A stretch of DNA of 64,000 nt from Diplonema papillatum. Taxonomy: Eukaryota > Euglenozoa > Diplonemea > Diplonemida > Diplonemidae. The DNA lies in NCBI GenBank assembly GCA_030068145.1, contig JAPJBO010001117.1, forward strand, positions 1 through 64,000, written 5' to 3'. The notes beneath the pieces are model-generated. The model was not told the origin of the DNA. It did not search any database and saw only the letters and a program-made list of their open reading frames with translations. The translations under genes were made by a program, and so were the position numbers. This document shows positions 1-9,872 of the stretch, in pieces (the stretch's first letter is position 1; the number at the start of each line of letters is the position of its first letter).

Positions 1-329
1 GTGACCCATATTGTTGAGAGATCACAATCTGAACTTTTGGTCTGGACAAGAAATCTGAGATTTGGCCCAGCAAAAAAAAAAGTTGGGTTCGCAAATCTCA
101 GGTTTCTTGTCCAGGACAAGAAACCTGAGATTTCGCGTTTGCAAAATCTGACACCCGCCAAGAAGATCCGCTGCTCTTGTGTGTGAAGCAGGTTTCTCGG
201 GATCTTGGCAAGCAGCTCCGGTGGGAAAGGCCCGAGGTGGACCTGGAAGTGCCCGACGTATTTCACTGTCCGCGGGAGCTCGGCTGGGATGGTGTCATCG
301 GGCACGTCATCGTCGGTTGGGGTGGGCAT
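1..329 (-). CDS. short frame beside the palindrome, unit 1 (cut by window edge)
   Basis: Minus-strand frame beginning MPTPTDDDVPDD, followed by a stretch that looks like structured protein (TVKYVGHFQVHLGPFPPELL). Its downstream half reads through the palindrome, so the real coding part, if any, may be an exon ending before it. Product not recognised. Confidence 0.25.
   Translation of the reverse strand, partial: MPTPTDDDVPDDTIPAELPRTVKYVGHFQVHLGPFPPELLAKIPRNLLHTQEQRIFLAGVRFCKREISGFLSWTRNLRFANPTFFFAGPNLRFLVQTKSSDCDLSTIWV
93..133. repeat. 41 bp perfect palindrome, unit 1
   Basis: Two 20 bp arms that are exact reverse complements (left arm begins AAATCTCAGG) separated by a single A. A third imperfect copy of the arm lies just to the left, at about 41-63. 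It is the strongest hairpin in the unit and is conserved in all three units. Its place beside the last gene of the unit would suit an origin, a resolution site or a transcript-end hairpin; the sequence does not decide between them. Confidence 0.9.
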
Positions 330-1230
330 GAAAATAGAATGTTAAAAACATTCCTATGCAAGAATGGAGAGGTTGTAAGGACACATGAAAGAGCAGTATG
401 TAGACAGACAGTTTCGAAGGTCAATATTATACTCCCTAGGTCGGTTCCTTCTCTTCAGTAATATGCCGACTTCTAGCAGGCGAGCACTGGGTAGCAAAGG
501 CTTACCACGGTGTCGGTCTATCTAATCTTTGTTTTTGTGTCGCTTTTGTTTTTTTCCCCCTTTGCTTTTTGTCGGATGCGGCGCAATGCAAAGGAACTTG
601 AAGTCAGAAATACAAACGGAGCATTTTTCTATGGAAGAAATGTTTTGAAGCAGCGAAGAAAAGGCAAAGAGCAAAGGACAGAAAATAAAAAGGGGGAAGA
701 TGGGGCAGTGCAGCGCCAATGCCTGTTTCATCAGCTTTAATGGCTGCTTCATCAGCCACGTTGTTTGCAACGCTGGCCTATCTTGCCCCTGGGTCGACTT
801 TGGATCTGCGTAACGAAGGCGGATCACTTTGCACTGGCGGAGCACGATGATGGAATCAAATTGGGCCCGACCAGTACACTGCGCGAAGGCACCCTGGTTA
901 GGCTTCGGGCCTTGTACAACAGCAGCGAATTCGTTTGACAGCCCCTTCGACATGAGTAAATGATATACGGGGGGTTAGCACTTGTTGTCATGCTCAGGGT
1001 CGACGGGACCAGAGACTGTCTTTTCTTTTGAGCGGTAGAGCTTGCCAGGCAGCATTGAAGCACTCTCCTGTTACGAGTGTGTCTCAGATCAGATGGGATG
1101 GGGTATTAGTAACCGGATAGCAGTTTTCATTCGTGATGATCCCCCGTTGCACCATGTCGCTGGGCTATGATTAAACTGATAAGCCTCGTTTTCTTGTGCG
1201 TGTTGTGCCGGTGGCGGTGAGGATTCATTT
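330..1230 (-). other. spacer with a possible short exon (repeated in units 2 and 3)
   Basis: No convincing gene. A minus-strand open stretch from 953 to about 790 starts MSKGLSNEFAAVVQGPKPNQ and has protein-like composition; it may be an exon of the chain of minus-strand genes. The rest is T-rich. Counterparts are at 10669-11569 and 23713-24612; the latter has one base deleted in an A run (at about 24067). Confidence 0.3.
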
Positions 1231-2253
1231 TCAATCGGAGTCGGTGGCATGTGTCGTCTGCGTGTCTTCAATGTCCATATCGCTTGCTTCCGCGGTCTCT
1301 CTCGCGTAAAACGCGGCCTGACGCCTCTCGTTGTACGAAACGCGGTACTCAAGGAACCTCTTAAAACGCTCGGGGTTAGGGTGCAAAAAAATCTTACATT
1401 GGCAGGAGGTGCTGTCGATGGTTATTGCGCTATTGAATGCAGACACCCAATAATCAAGCGCAGAGGGCTTGGTGAATCTTGCTTTGAGAATTAAATGTAG
1501 TTTACCGTCGACGATCTCTTCACCGAGGTAGCTGAACGTGACTTCGGGTGGATCAGCATCCATCGCTGCGTGGAGCCCCGAAGGTAAGATCAAACGATTA
1601 GCCTTGTCAACCTGTTCGGAGGGGGCACAGCTTTTTTTGGGTTTGAGGCGCGCCCAATTTACGCCGGCTGTCTTACCCATGCGTTCGAACCAGCCACTCC
1701 TGATTGGCGACTCGTTCTCTATCTCACATGTGTCCAACTTGCTGTGCAGAGATGATGCTGATGATGTGGGAGAGGACGGGTTATTGTAAACTTCGTCAAA
1801 GGGTTTGCGGTCAGGAGCATCGCGGGGGTCGTAGTTCGCAGCGAGCGTCTTCCGCAGTGATGCTGGTGGAGAAATGGACTCAGTCTCACAGAAAACAGAG
1901 AGCAGATTATTGGAAATAGTCCATGCGCATGTTGCGATTTGTCGAGAGGCCAGGTCGGCAGCGGTCTCCGACTGGAACACAGCTTTGATAACGTAGTCAT
2001 CGCGGTCAGCAACGATAGATTCGTTGAATGCGAGATTATTTTCAAGGATGGAGAGTATCTTTTGGCGCAGTGACAGAGCCCGTGCCCCATGCTGCAGTCG
2101 TTGCTCAAGCTGGACGTACTGAGCCTGTTTTGTTGTGATGTGTAAGCCCTTTCGATCCGTTTGGATTAAGGCTCTCTCGAGCCATGAACTATCCCTTGAA
2201 ACCCAGGTTCGCCGTGAGTTGTCTTTACAGCTTTGGCAGCGGTCTTCGCAAGT
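1231..2253 (-). CDS. 340-residue hypothetical protein or exon, unit 1
   Basis: Open from just after a TAA at 2254-2256 to a TGA at the left end; the first ATG in frame is at 1980. The stretch before that ATG is also protein-like: a Cys-rich beginning (TCEDRCQSCKD), then a Leu/Gln-rich helical segment (QYVQLEQRLQHGARALSLRQ). The real start is therefore probably a splice acceptor near 2250, and this would be a downstream exon of the coiled-coil gene. The middle is Ser/Pro-rich, and the last 110 residues look folded (VTFSYLGEEIVDGKLHLILK) and end in an acidic tail. Family not recognised. Units 1 and 2 differ at only two or so residues in it, whereas unit 3 carries many changes. Confidence 0.55.
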   Translation of the reverse strand, partial: TCEDRCQSCKDNSRRTWVSRDSSWLERALIQTDRKGLHITTKQAQYVQLEQRLQHGARALSLRQKILSILENNLAFNESIVADRDDYVIKAVFQSETAADLASRQIATCAWTISNNLLSVFCETESISPPASLRKTLAANYDPRDAPDRKPFDEVYNNPSSPTSSASSLHSKLDTCEIENESPIRSGWFERMGKTAGVNWARLKPKKSCAPSEQVDKANRLILPSGLHAAMDADPPEVTFSYLGEEIVDGKLHLILKARFTKPSALDYWVSAFNSAITIDSTSCQCKIFLHPNPERFKRFLEYRVSYNERRQAAFYARETAEASDMDIEDTQTTHATDSD

Positions 2254-3850
2254 TTAACGCGCGAGAGTGACAATGTCGAGAGCGTGTGTTCGAGACTCGT
2301 GTATGTGGCAGTGGGTTCTCCTTAGTGTGATCTAATTTCCGCGACCTCGTTCTTGCTCTGGTTCTGACAGAAGGTTTACCCTCCGCCAGATAACATGCCA
2401 CCTGTGTTCGGAACTTGTGTTTTCGGTGGGATGCAACGGGGTGGTGGCCATGGGTTCTCCTTACTGCTTTGGCAGTGGTCTTTACATAATTTACAAGATG
2501 TGTGGTGAGGACGAAGGTTCTGAGCCCGCGCCACAAACCGCCCTCAAAATCCAGCTCGTGCAAATGTTCAGGCTTCGGCTGCGACGCGCGAGTAACAATG
2601 TCAAGAGCGTGTGTTAGGAACTCGTGTTTCGGGGATGCAACGGGTTAGAACAATGAGTTCTCCTGCATTGCTTTTGACGGTGGTCTTTTGCATAATTTCC
2701 GCGATCTCGTTCTTGCGCTGGTTCTAACAGAAGGTCGGGGCGACACAACTCGTTGAAATAGTGCGTTATTCCCATACCCACAAGTTCGGTATGGCAGAAT
2801 ATCTGAGACTGCGGTCCATCACGACCTGTCAACTTCGTGACGCAAGGCGTGACAGCGTCCGAGACCAAGAGTTTGTCCGTGTCGCTGGCCAATACTGCGG
2901 CAATGTATCATGCAAAATCAAAATTTTGTGTCTTTTTTCGACCCCTCCGGTGCGGAAAAAAACACCCACATTTTGGTGGAATAGGCCACCACCGGACATA
3001 AAACCACTTTTTTGGTGACCAACTCCGTGTACATGACATTTTTTTTTTTTTTGGATTTTTTGGCTGGGGATCCCTGTTTGAAGGATTTCTGGCCGGGGCC
3101 ATCGGCCAAAGTTACCGTGCAGAGGTCCGCCCCACAGGAAAAAAGTTGGAAAAAAAAAAAGTTGCAGAACTCGCTCCTGAGTCTCCAAACTGCGTGAACA
3201 AAAAAAAGTTTTTGAAAAAAGTCCAAAATTTTGGGGTGCCCAGGCCGGTTTGAACTTTTTCCTTTACGAATCCCATACAAACCAAAAGACACAAGGTTTT
3301 GACCCTGCATGGTATGTTCTCACGTCCTCGTTGGCGTCTCCCGCGTTCAAGAACCTGCATTTCAGCAGCAGCTGGTTCAGGTGCGCGTCCCACTCCCACT
3401 TCGACAGGTCTGGTTCCTGAGTTGGGAGTTGCAAGAACTACTTCTGAAAACCAGCTTCGTGCAAACATTAGTAATACTCGGCCGAGACGCGCGAAAGTGA
3501 CAATGCATTGAGCGTGTGCTCGGGACTCGTGGCTCGCTGGATGCAACGGGTGTAACAATGACTCCGTGGCAGTCTTCTGCATATTTTCGATGATCTCGTT
3601 CTTGCGCTGGTTCTGACAGAAGTCGCGTTGTGGACTGTCACTTTGGACGCAAGCTTGTGCGGGTGTTCGGTACGGTGGTGAGAATTGAACATCACGGCTG
3701 TCTTGTCATCACCATTGTAGATTCCGAACTTTGCATTACCTGTGTCCTCACCGATCTTCGTGACGAGAGCAACGGTGACGTGAGCAACTCCGAATGTGTG
3801 AGTCTTGACTCAGGAGCCCGTCGGGTCTGGTCTGACAAGTGATTTCAGTT
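2254..3850 (-). repeat. exon-like repeat region, unit 1
   Basis: Three related minus-strand blocks begin at about 3625, 2730 and 2385. Each has CTTCTGTCAG or a close variant followed by AACCAG(C/A)GCAAGAACGAG, like a splice acceptor followed by an exon encoding NQRKNEIxEIMQKT. Blocks next to them (about 3690-3790 and 2760-2890) encode relatives of the module of the upstream coiled-coil exon (VTKIGEDTGNAKFGIYNG at about 3690-3760). Stops and shifts in some blocks point to a gene with internally duplicated, partly decayed exons. A run of T and A tracts near 3040-3240 is probably intronic. Exact exon limits could not be set. Confidence 0.45.
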
Positions 3851-3921
3851 CTATCAAACCGTAGTCTTTTTGACTCTACTCCAAGCCCACGACGGTAGAC
3901 GAGTTCAGTGTGATTTCATAC

Positions 3922-4520
3922 CTGGGGAGGTGCTTGCGCTAGCAGGGTCAGTCGCTTCTGGACTTCCTCCAGCTGCGCATTCAGTGACTCCAGCTGCGCA
4001 TTCAGTGACTTCTTCTCGTCCTTCAGCTCTTTCAAAGCGTCCTTCAGCGCATTGGCCGTTGTGTCGGATCCATTGTAGATTCCGAACTGTGCGGTACCTG
4101 TGTCCCCACCGATCTTGGTGACGCAAGCAACAAGGGCGTCTTTCAACGCCTCCTCTTTCGCGTTCAACGCCTCCACTTTCGCGTTCAACGCCTCCTCTTT
4201 CGCGTTCAACGCCTTCTTCTCTGCTGTCAACGCCTCCACTTTCGCGTTCAACGCCTTCTTCTCTGCTGCCAACGTCTCCGGATGCTCATCGTTCGAGGGT
4301 CTCATCACTGCATCTTCACCCTGTGTGGAAGTGTTGAACGTGGGCGACGGTAGTATGTCAATTTCCTGATGATGCGATGGTCAACAACTGGGTAAACACG
4401 GAACGTACACCAGTGAAACAAGAATACGTGAATCCGCGTGACTGCTGCAGATCCATCACTACTTCCTGACCGCGGTGACAGTGACGTCCTTTTGCTCGCA
4501 GGCTTCTTCTTCGGCGCCAT
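3922..4520 (-). CDS. coiled-coil heptad-repeat protein, exons 1 and 2, unit 1
   Basis: Exon 1 (4428-4520) encodes 31 residues beginning MAPKKKPASKRTSLSPRSG, a basic nuclear-signal-like start. An intron (4321-4427, GTATTC...CACACAG) follows, and exon 2 (3922-4320) continues in frame for 133 codons to a CAG|GTATGA donor. Exon 2 has six 7-residue repeats of the type AKEEALN, then a module ACVTKIGGDTGTAQFGIYNG, then further helical repeats (SLNAQLE twice) ending LTLLAQAPPQ. The donor means more exons follow. The gene lies 302 bp after the polymerase stop on the same strand; that spacer holds a (GT)n run at about 4549-4570 and a CCAC-rich tract. No family recognised; the coil suggests a structural or DNA-end partner role, which is a guess. 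Confidence 0.65.
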
Positions 4521-4821
4521 TTTCCCGGTCGTTTCTTTCTTCACCCTGGTGTGTGTGTGTGTGTGTGTGTATGTGGATGTGTGGGTGCGCGCTCGCATAA
4601 ATGCAACGATTGACTCTTCCTCATCAACACACACGATTCCATAACCGTGTGCCTCTCCTGCGCAGTATCTTTAACGTCCCCCACGCGCTGGGACGAAAAC
4701 AGCAACACCATCCACCCACCCAACAACCCTCAGCTCATCACCCTCCACCACCCCACTCCACCCACCATCCACCCCACCCCACCACTCCTCAATCCACCAG
4801 CCCCACCCCTCTCATCGCCCA

Positions 4822-7800
4822 CTACCGATAAGCCCTCGTCCTGACCCCATCCGCATTTATCCACCGCTTGTCGTCAAAGGCACTGAACGCGCGCTTGCTC
4901 TGTCCCATCGTGTACAGCTGATGCCCTCGGCTCTGGATGGTCTTGAACTGCACCTCCTGATCCACCCGCGTCTCCAACACCCTGCGATAGGTGTCGATGG
5001 TGAACTCTTTGGCGCACCGCATCGGAACACCCTTGGCTTTGCAGTCGGAGTAACCGTCGTGAGTTGTGTAGGCATAACTCTTAGCGCGCAAACAGACGAC
5101 TTCCTTCAACAGCTTCTCCGCAGTCTCGCATTTGAAGTACCCCGGTACCTTTGCTTTGTCTTTGGAATACAAGTTGTGGTCCTTGGGGAAATTACTGAAG
5201 TCGAATTCTTCGGCGAGGTGCTTGTGCTTCTCAGCGAGGTCCTTCCAGATGTCGCCGGTCTTGATCTGAAGGATGAAAGAGTCCGTGTCGGTGTAGACCA
5301 AGCGGATGTTCTCTCGACCGTATGTGGGGACGAGCTTGTCGTGGAAGAAGCCCGCCATCAAGATCTTCGAGTAGTCGAGAATCTGACTTCCAACATACAC
5401 AGGTTTGTCGAGTTTGACGCTGCACTTGCCGTGGGTGATGATCGACATGTTGTTGATGTCTTGGCGGCGTTTGAACCGGAACTTGCTCTGCTCGCGGATG
5501 AGGTTCTGTTCGTCGCTGGCGGATGTGATGATGGCGTCGGTTCGGCCACGGACGTTCTCCATGGTCTTGCCGAAGATCGCGTTGTTCAGGAGTTTGTACA
5601 ACCCTTTGCCGAAGTCGCTGGTTGCTTGCTGACGGAGAGCGGAGTTGAGCTCGATGTATGGTTTGAGCCACGCGCTCTGTTGGAAGGTGATGCCGCGGTG
5701 GACTGCGGTGACGACGAGTCCGTGCTTGATGGCGAACTGGAGCTGTTCGATGTTGATGATGTACTTCTCGCGCTTCTTGAAGTCGGCGATGAGCTTTGGG
5801 ACGGCGCAGAGGGGGACGTCACCAAGTGCCTGCTGTTGGTAGTCGCTGAGTTCGTCGTGTGCGATCGATCTGTTGTAGGGAAGCAGGGGGAGATCGTCGT
5901 GGAGTTCGTGTAGGCAGCGCCCGGAGCAGGCACAGTCTGCTTTGCAGTGTTCAGGATATTCAATGTCGACCTCGAAGACGTAACCTGTGCTGCTCTCGGG
6001 GTTGTAACACGACGTGAGATGAAGGACGTTGTCGACCGTGAGGTTTGGGATCCACTTGAAGCCGCTGTGAGGGAGGTTGCGCATCATCGAGTGCCCGTAG
6101 AGGTTGTTGGCGTCGACGTAGATCATCTTGTTCGTGACGTCTGGCGTGTTGTCAGTTCCTTGGGCATGTCTCTCGATTGCGCACGTGAATCCGCCACGTT
6201 TCTGAGACTCGAAGAAGAGGTACATCTCGTGGTCGGTGAGGTGTTCGAGCTTGACCTTGGTTGATCGCAACATCGCAGCCCATGTGAAGGAGCTGAGGGA
6301 GATGAAGTGGCAGGGATCGAGTTTGTGCGTCGACATGAGCTCGTCTCTGAAGGCTCTCATCACGTCGGCAAGTCCACAGACGTCGAGCTTGAGATAGAAG
6401 TCGTGGTAGTCCTTGAAGGATTCGAACCCCATGATCTCCCAGACCTTCTTGACGTGTTCGATGTCGGAGCTGTCTGCCGCGGCTCCAGTGAGGCAGTCGA
6501 ACCAGATGGATGGATCGTCAGAGACCTCTTGTGCTTCGGGATCATTGTTGATCGATCGGTGTTGGAGCTTGGACGGCGCGTCGAACCACGAGTAGGGAAA
6601 GACTTGCTTGCGGAGGAGGAGTTCGAGTGTGTCATCATCGGCGGGTCTCTTGAGGTATGTTTCGATACACTGCTTCATGCACGTCCGCTTCTCGATCGGC
6701 AGCGAGTTGATGTGCGTGGCAAGCGACGCCGTTGAGCCGAGGATTTGAATCGAGTCCCTCACCGAGATCGACCAGTTGTCCTTGGCGGTCTTCGTCTCAC
6801 CTGTCTTGTCCGTGTAGGTGCGCTTCTGATTGAGCTCGATGCACATGGTTCGCTCGGACGTGTTCTCGATGATGTTCACGCAGTCGTTGTCGATCGAGTC
6901 CCGCTGGGAGAGCATGGTGTAGACGTGGTGGTTGTCGTAGCCGCGAGCGTTGTGGAAGTACAGTGGAATGGTGCCGGATCCTTCTCGGATGAGCTTGTTG
7001 CAGTTGTTGCAGTTGTTGCAGGCTGCCGCTCGGTACTTGTTCGTGAGATGGCAGTGGTCACGGACTTTCGGGTTCTTCTCGGTGAAGGGTCCCTCGCAGT
7101 AGTGGCAGGTCGTCGCGAGGTCGTGCGCTTGCTGCTGATCGCTGGTGATGATCATGCTGTTGGGATCTTGGTAGCGGCTTCTCTTGAAACCGATGAACTT
7201 GTTGATGTCTGTTGCAATGGCTTCAAGGTGCTTGCTGAAGCTAGCGAGAACGATCTTCTGCCATTCGTCTGCAGTCAGTACTCCTTGCGGTGGCGTTGGG
7301 TAGACGAACTCTCTCCGTCCTGTGTAGTTGACCTCGGGATCGACGTCGAGCAGAATGAAGTAGCTGGCGGCGAGGTGCTTCTGGATGTTCGAAGATCCAT
7401 CGTTGACCTTCTCGAGGATGGATTCGAAGTCAGAGTACAGGACGAACGGCTGTTTGACGGTTGCGTGCACCTGCTTGAACTGGATTGTAGAACCCTTCTC
7501 GGGCATCTTCACCTTGCACGTTTCGTTGTTGACGCACAGGCGGAAGTGGGCGTCGAGATTCTCCTGCGACTTGAACGTGGATGAAAGGCAGTTGCGACAG
7601 ATGAGGGTGTGTCGATCGGGAAGTCCCACGAACGTCTTGAAGTTCTTGATCCAGACGAAGTGGTTATTGTGAAGCAGGAGGTCGATGTGGTCTCTGTCGG
7701 GAGATTGTCGGGCGCTGTTGTAGAGAACGTTCGGCTTGCCGCTGTCCCACTCGAAGACGCTGATGGAGACTGGGTTTGCTGCTTCGAACGCCTTGACATC

Positions 7801-8898
7801 TTTGAGACCGGTCGGGTAGTTCACCATGGAAAAGTTGTAGCAACTCGGTTTGGGTAGTCCTGAGGTGTAGACGTAGTTCTTGATATCCTGAGGGTTCTTC
7901 GCTTTGCCATCGAGGTACACACGCTCGAACGCCATGACAGCGTACATGAAACAGCAGTTGTCTTCGTTCTTGACGTTGATGCAGCACTTCTTGTTGTTGA
8001 TCGCGGCCGGGAGCTCGACGTAGGAACCGCCTACCTTCGCGATGGTGTGGTAGATCTCGATCCAGATTTTCTTCAGATTCTTGAGAGACCCTCCAGACCT
8101 GCCGCCATCTTGCTGTGTCTGCTCAATCCATGCTGTGAGGACGCTGTCGTAGTTGATATCTCTGGATTGATACCGATCCGTGTGGGCAAAAGTTCTTTCC
8201 TCGATGTCTCCAGATGCTGCAAACTCGATATCGGCAACAATCTTGTAAACGACCTTCACAGCTCGCTGGTTATCAAAAACTCCGTTGATGATCGGCTGAG
8301 CTGCTTCCTTGATCTTGTGTGTCAGATCAGCAGTCAAGTTGAATCCGTAGTTGGTTGGAAGGTTTATTTCGATGACATCCATCCCCTTCTTGTTCTTGAT
8401 GTTGATCTGAGTCTGCGTCTTCAGTTGCTGCTGCTGTGAGTGGAAATCCGTAGCTCGCTTCTTGAAGGCTTTGTGTTCCTGCTGCTGTTGTCTTCGAATC
8501 TTTTGGACGGACTGCTTTGCTCTCTGTTCGCGGTCTTTGCGGAATTCTTCGAGAACCTCATTCTTGTACTTCTGACTTGCTCGCTTGCCTGTCTGCTCAA
8601 GCTTGTTTAGGAAGAAAGTCTTAAAGTCCGCACTTTCGAGATCTGACTTCTTGGTGGTCTTCTTCAGCTTTGGGGGTATTGCGATGGTCTTCACGAAGTC
8701 CTTGTACTCTCGTGAGATCCGTGCATTTTCGAGCTTGGTTTCTCGTGTCTGCTTCTTCTCCTGTTTCTGCTGTTCTTTCGGGAGGTCTTTGAGCTTCTGC
8801 TTCTCCAGCTTCTTCAGGTCGTTGAGCTTGTTCTGAATCACGAGGAGCTCTGCTTGGAGCTTCGCCTCTTGATCTCTGATGTTGGCTAGTGTGTCCAT
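4822..8898 (-). CDS. protein-primed family B DNA polymerase, unit 1
   Basis: Intact 1358-residue protein, no introns. Residues 1-170 are a Lys/Gln-rich coiled coil. A conserved N-terminal domain follows (CCINVKNEDNCCFMYAVMAF near 305-324). A zinc-knuckle-like cluster has C434, C437, H451 and C455. The 3'-5' exonuclease motifs are YSDFES (489-493 region), FHNARGYDNH (648-657) and Y835-x3-D839. Between exo I and exo II lies an endonuclease VII-like motif (C598, C601, D614-H615-C616-H617, C627, C630). Polymerase motif A is YVDANNLYG (D929), motif B KLLNNAIFGKTMEN (1102-1115) and motif C YTDTDS (D1204, D1206); LRAKSYAY follows near 1270. This set is that of Polinton/Maverick polymerases, which replicate linear DNA from a protein primer. 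All catalytic residues are present, so the enzyme is probably active. A duplicated NNC (9 bp) at 629-633 is unique to this unit. Confidence 0.93.
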   Translation of the reverse strand: MDTLANIRDQEAKLQAELLVIQNKLNDLKKLEKQKLKDLPKEQQKQEKKQTRETKLENARISREYKDFVKTIAIPPKLKKTTKKSDLESADFKTFFLNKLEQTGKRASQKYKNEVLEEFRKDREQRAKQSVQKIRRQQQQEHKAFKKRATDFHSQQQQLKTQTQINIKNKKGMDVIEINLPTNYGFNLTADLTHKIKEAAQPIINGVFDNQRAVKVVYKIVADIEFAASGDIEERTFAHTDRYQSRDINYDSVLTAWIEQTQQDGGRSGGSLKNLKKIWIEIYHTIAKVGGSYVELPAAINNKKCCINVKNEDNCCFMYAVMAFERVYLDGKAKNPQDIKNYVYTSGLPKPSCYNFSMVNYPTGLKDVKAFEAANPVSISVFEWDSGKPNVLYNSARQSPDRDHIDLLLHNNHFVWIKNFKTFVGLPDRHTLICRNCLSSTFKSQENLDAHFRLCVNNETCKVKMPEKGSTIQFKQVHATVKQPFVLYSDFESILEKVNDGSSNIQKHLAASYFILLDVDPEVNYTGRREFVYPTPPQGVLTADEWQKIVLASFSKHLEAIATDINKFIGFKRSRYQDPNSMIITSDQQQAHDLATTCHYCEGPFTEKNPKVRDHCHLTNKYRAAACNNCNNCNKLIREGSGTIPLYFHNARGYDNHHVYTMLSQRDSIDNDCVNIIENTSERTMCIELNQKRTYTDKTGETKTAKDNWSISVRDSIQILGSTASLATHINSLPIEKRTCMKQCIETYLKRPADDDTLELLLRKQVFPYSWFDAPSKLQHRSINNDPEAQEVSDDPSIWFDCLTGAAADSSDIEHVKKVWEIMGFESFKDYHDFYLKLDVCGLADVMRAFRDELMSTHKLDPCHFISLSSFTWAAMLRSTKVKLEHLTDHEMYLFFESQKRGGFTCAIERHAQGTDNTPDVTNKMIYVDANNLYGHSMMRNLPHSGFKWIPNLTVDNVLHLTSCYNPESSTGYVFEVDIEYPEHCKADCACSGRCLHELHDDLPLLPYNRSIAHDELSDYQQQALGDVPLCAVPKLIADFKKREKYIINIEQLQFAIKHGLVVTAVHRGITFQQSAWLKPYIELNSALRQQATSDFGKGLYKLLNNAIFGKTMENVRGRTDAIITSASDEQNLIREQSKFRFKRRQDINNMSIITHGKCSVKLDKPVYVGSQILDYSKILMAGFFHDKLVPTYGRENIRLVYTDTDSFILQIKTGDIWKDLAEKHKHLAEEFDFSNFPKDHNLYSKDKAKVPGYFKCETAEKLLKEVVCLRAKSYAYTTHDGYSDCKAKGVPMRCAKEFTIDTYRRVLETRVDQEVQFKTIQSRGHQLYTMGQSKRAFSAFDDKRWINADGVRTRAYR

Positions 8899-9301
8899 TT
8901 TGAAGCGGCCAAGCTGGCATTAAAGGCTGGCTGATTTGGTTGACGACTTGGAGGCTTATGATGGTTGGTTGGGCTAGATTTGGGGGTAGTGGTTGGGACG
9001 GGGCGAGATTCGGGAATCGTGCTTTGGGGTTTGGGATCGTGATTGGGGTGAGGCGTGAAAACTCCCATTTTTAGAGAAATGCAACTTGACTTTAGCCCTC
9101 GAACTCGAAAATGTTGTTCTTTTGTTATGTGGCGAGTCTCCTGTGAGGTCCTTGCTAGTTTCAGAAATTCTGCCAGATGTGAAGAAAGTGCGAAGGTGAA
9201 GGATAGTGTTTGGTTGGAATCTTGGGTGGATGTGGAGGTGAGGATGTGGGAGAATTCTTCGAAGATAATAAAAAGGCAGGGCGTACATGAGCAGGGGGGG
9301 G
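8899..9301 (-). promoter_or_regulatory. 5' flank of the polymerase gene, unit 1
   Basis: About 400 bp upstream of the polymerase ATG, shared with unit 2 (22110-22514). It is G-rich on the plus strand next to the gene, then A/T-richer, and ends in a G run of 8-12 that marks the edge of the segment that differs between units. I see no defined core promoter motif; the assignment is by position only. Confidence 0.3.
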
Positions 9302-9872
9302 GCAACTTTTTCTGGCCATTTATTATCTTCGGAATCCCGAAATACCTGGAGGTGGCTGAGTGTGGCCTGAACCTATCTACTCCTGGCCCCTGAGCTAAAG
9401 GTGCCTGTCCCACCAGCTTCTAATTTGACCATAGACAGGACAGAAGTGCAGACGGCAGCTAGGTTGAAAGAAGCTGGAAAACAACAGGCAGAAGAAGAGG
9501 AAGAAGAAGAGGAAGAAGAACAGGGTAAAATTTTTGCAACTCAAACCTGGGGCAGTCAAGCTTTCCCCTCTGATGATGAGCAGGAGACTGGGGAGCCTGC
9601 TGAGGGTTCAGTAACCCCAGGCACAATGTTCCACAGCCCTGTCTTCGAGCCAGAGCCCAAAAGAAGGAAGCTAATTCTCAGACGCCCCTGGAGACTGGGG
9701 ACCCCTGCTCCACCTTCTCCAACCAGCCCATGAGCAACTACAGAACTGGCTTCAGGCTCACACAAACTCTTGATATTGACCACACGGCTTTTTCTCCCTT
9801 TTTCTTGATTTCACTTCACAGTTGTTTGTTCAATCCAAACACTGAACCAACTTTCACTTGCACTTGAATCAG
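9302..9872. other. unit-specific segment, unit 1
   Basis: Lies between the G run and the CTTGTTTGTT repeats, where unit 2 has unrelated DNA. It contains a plus-strand frame at 9401-9733 (110 residues: MPVPPASNL start, a Glu run of ten, then PEPKRRKLILRRP, resembling a nuclear localisation signal, and a Pro-rich end). The codon style differs from the unit's other genes. Product unknown; it may be a fragment of another element captured here. Confidence 0.45.

Noticed and set aside
4921-7584. Long plus-strand frames opposite the polymerase (330, 142, 279 residues and copies in units 2 and 3)
   Set aside because: They are antisense to an intact polymerase gene; their Val/Glu/Leu/Asp-rich composition is what the reverse reading of its codons gives, and they match no protein family.
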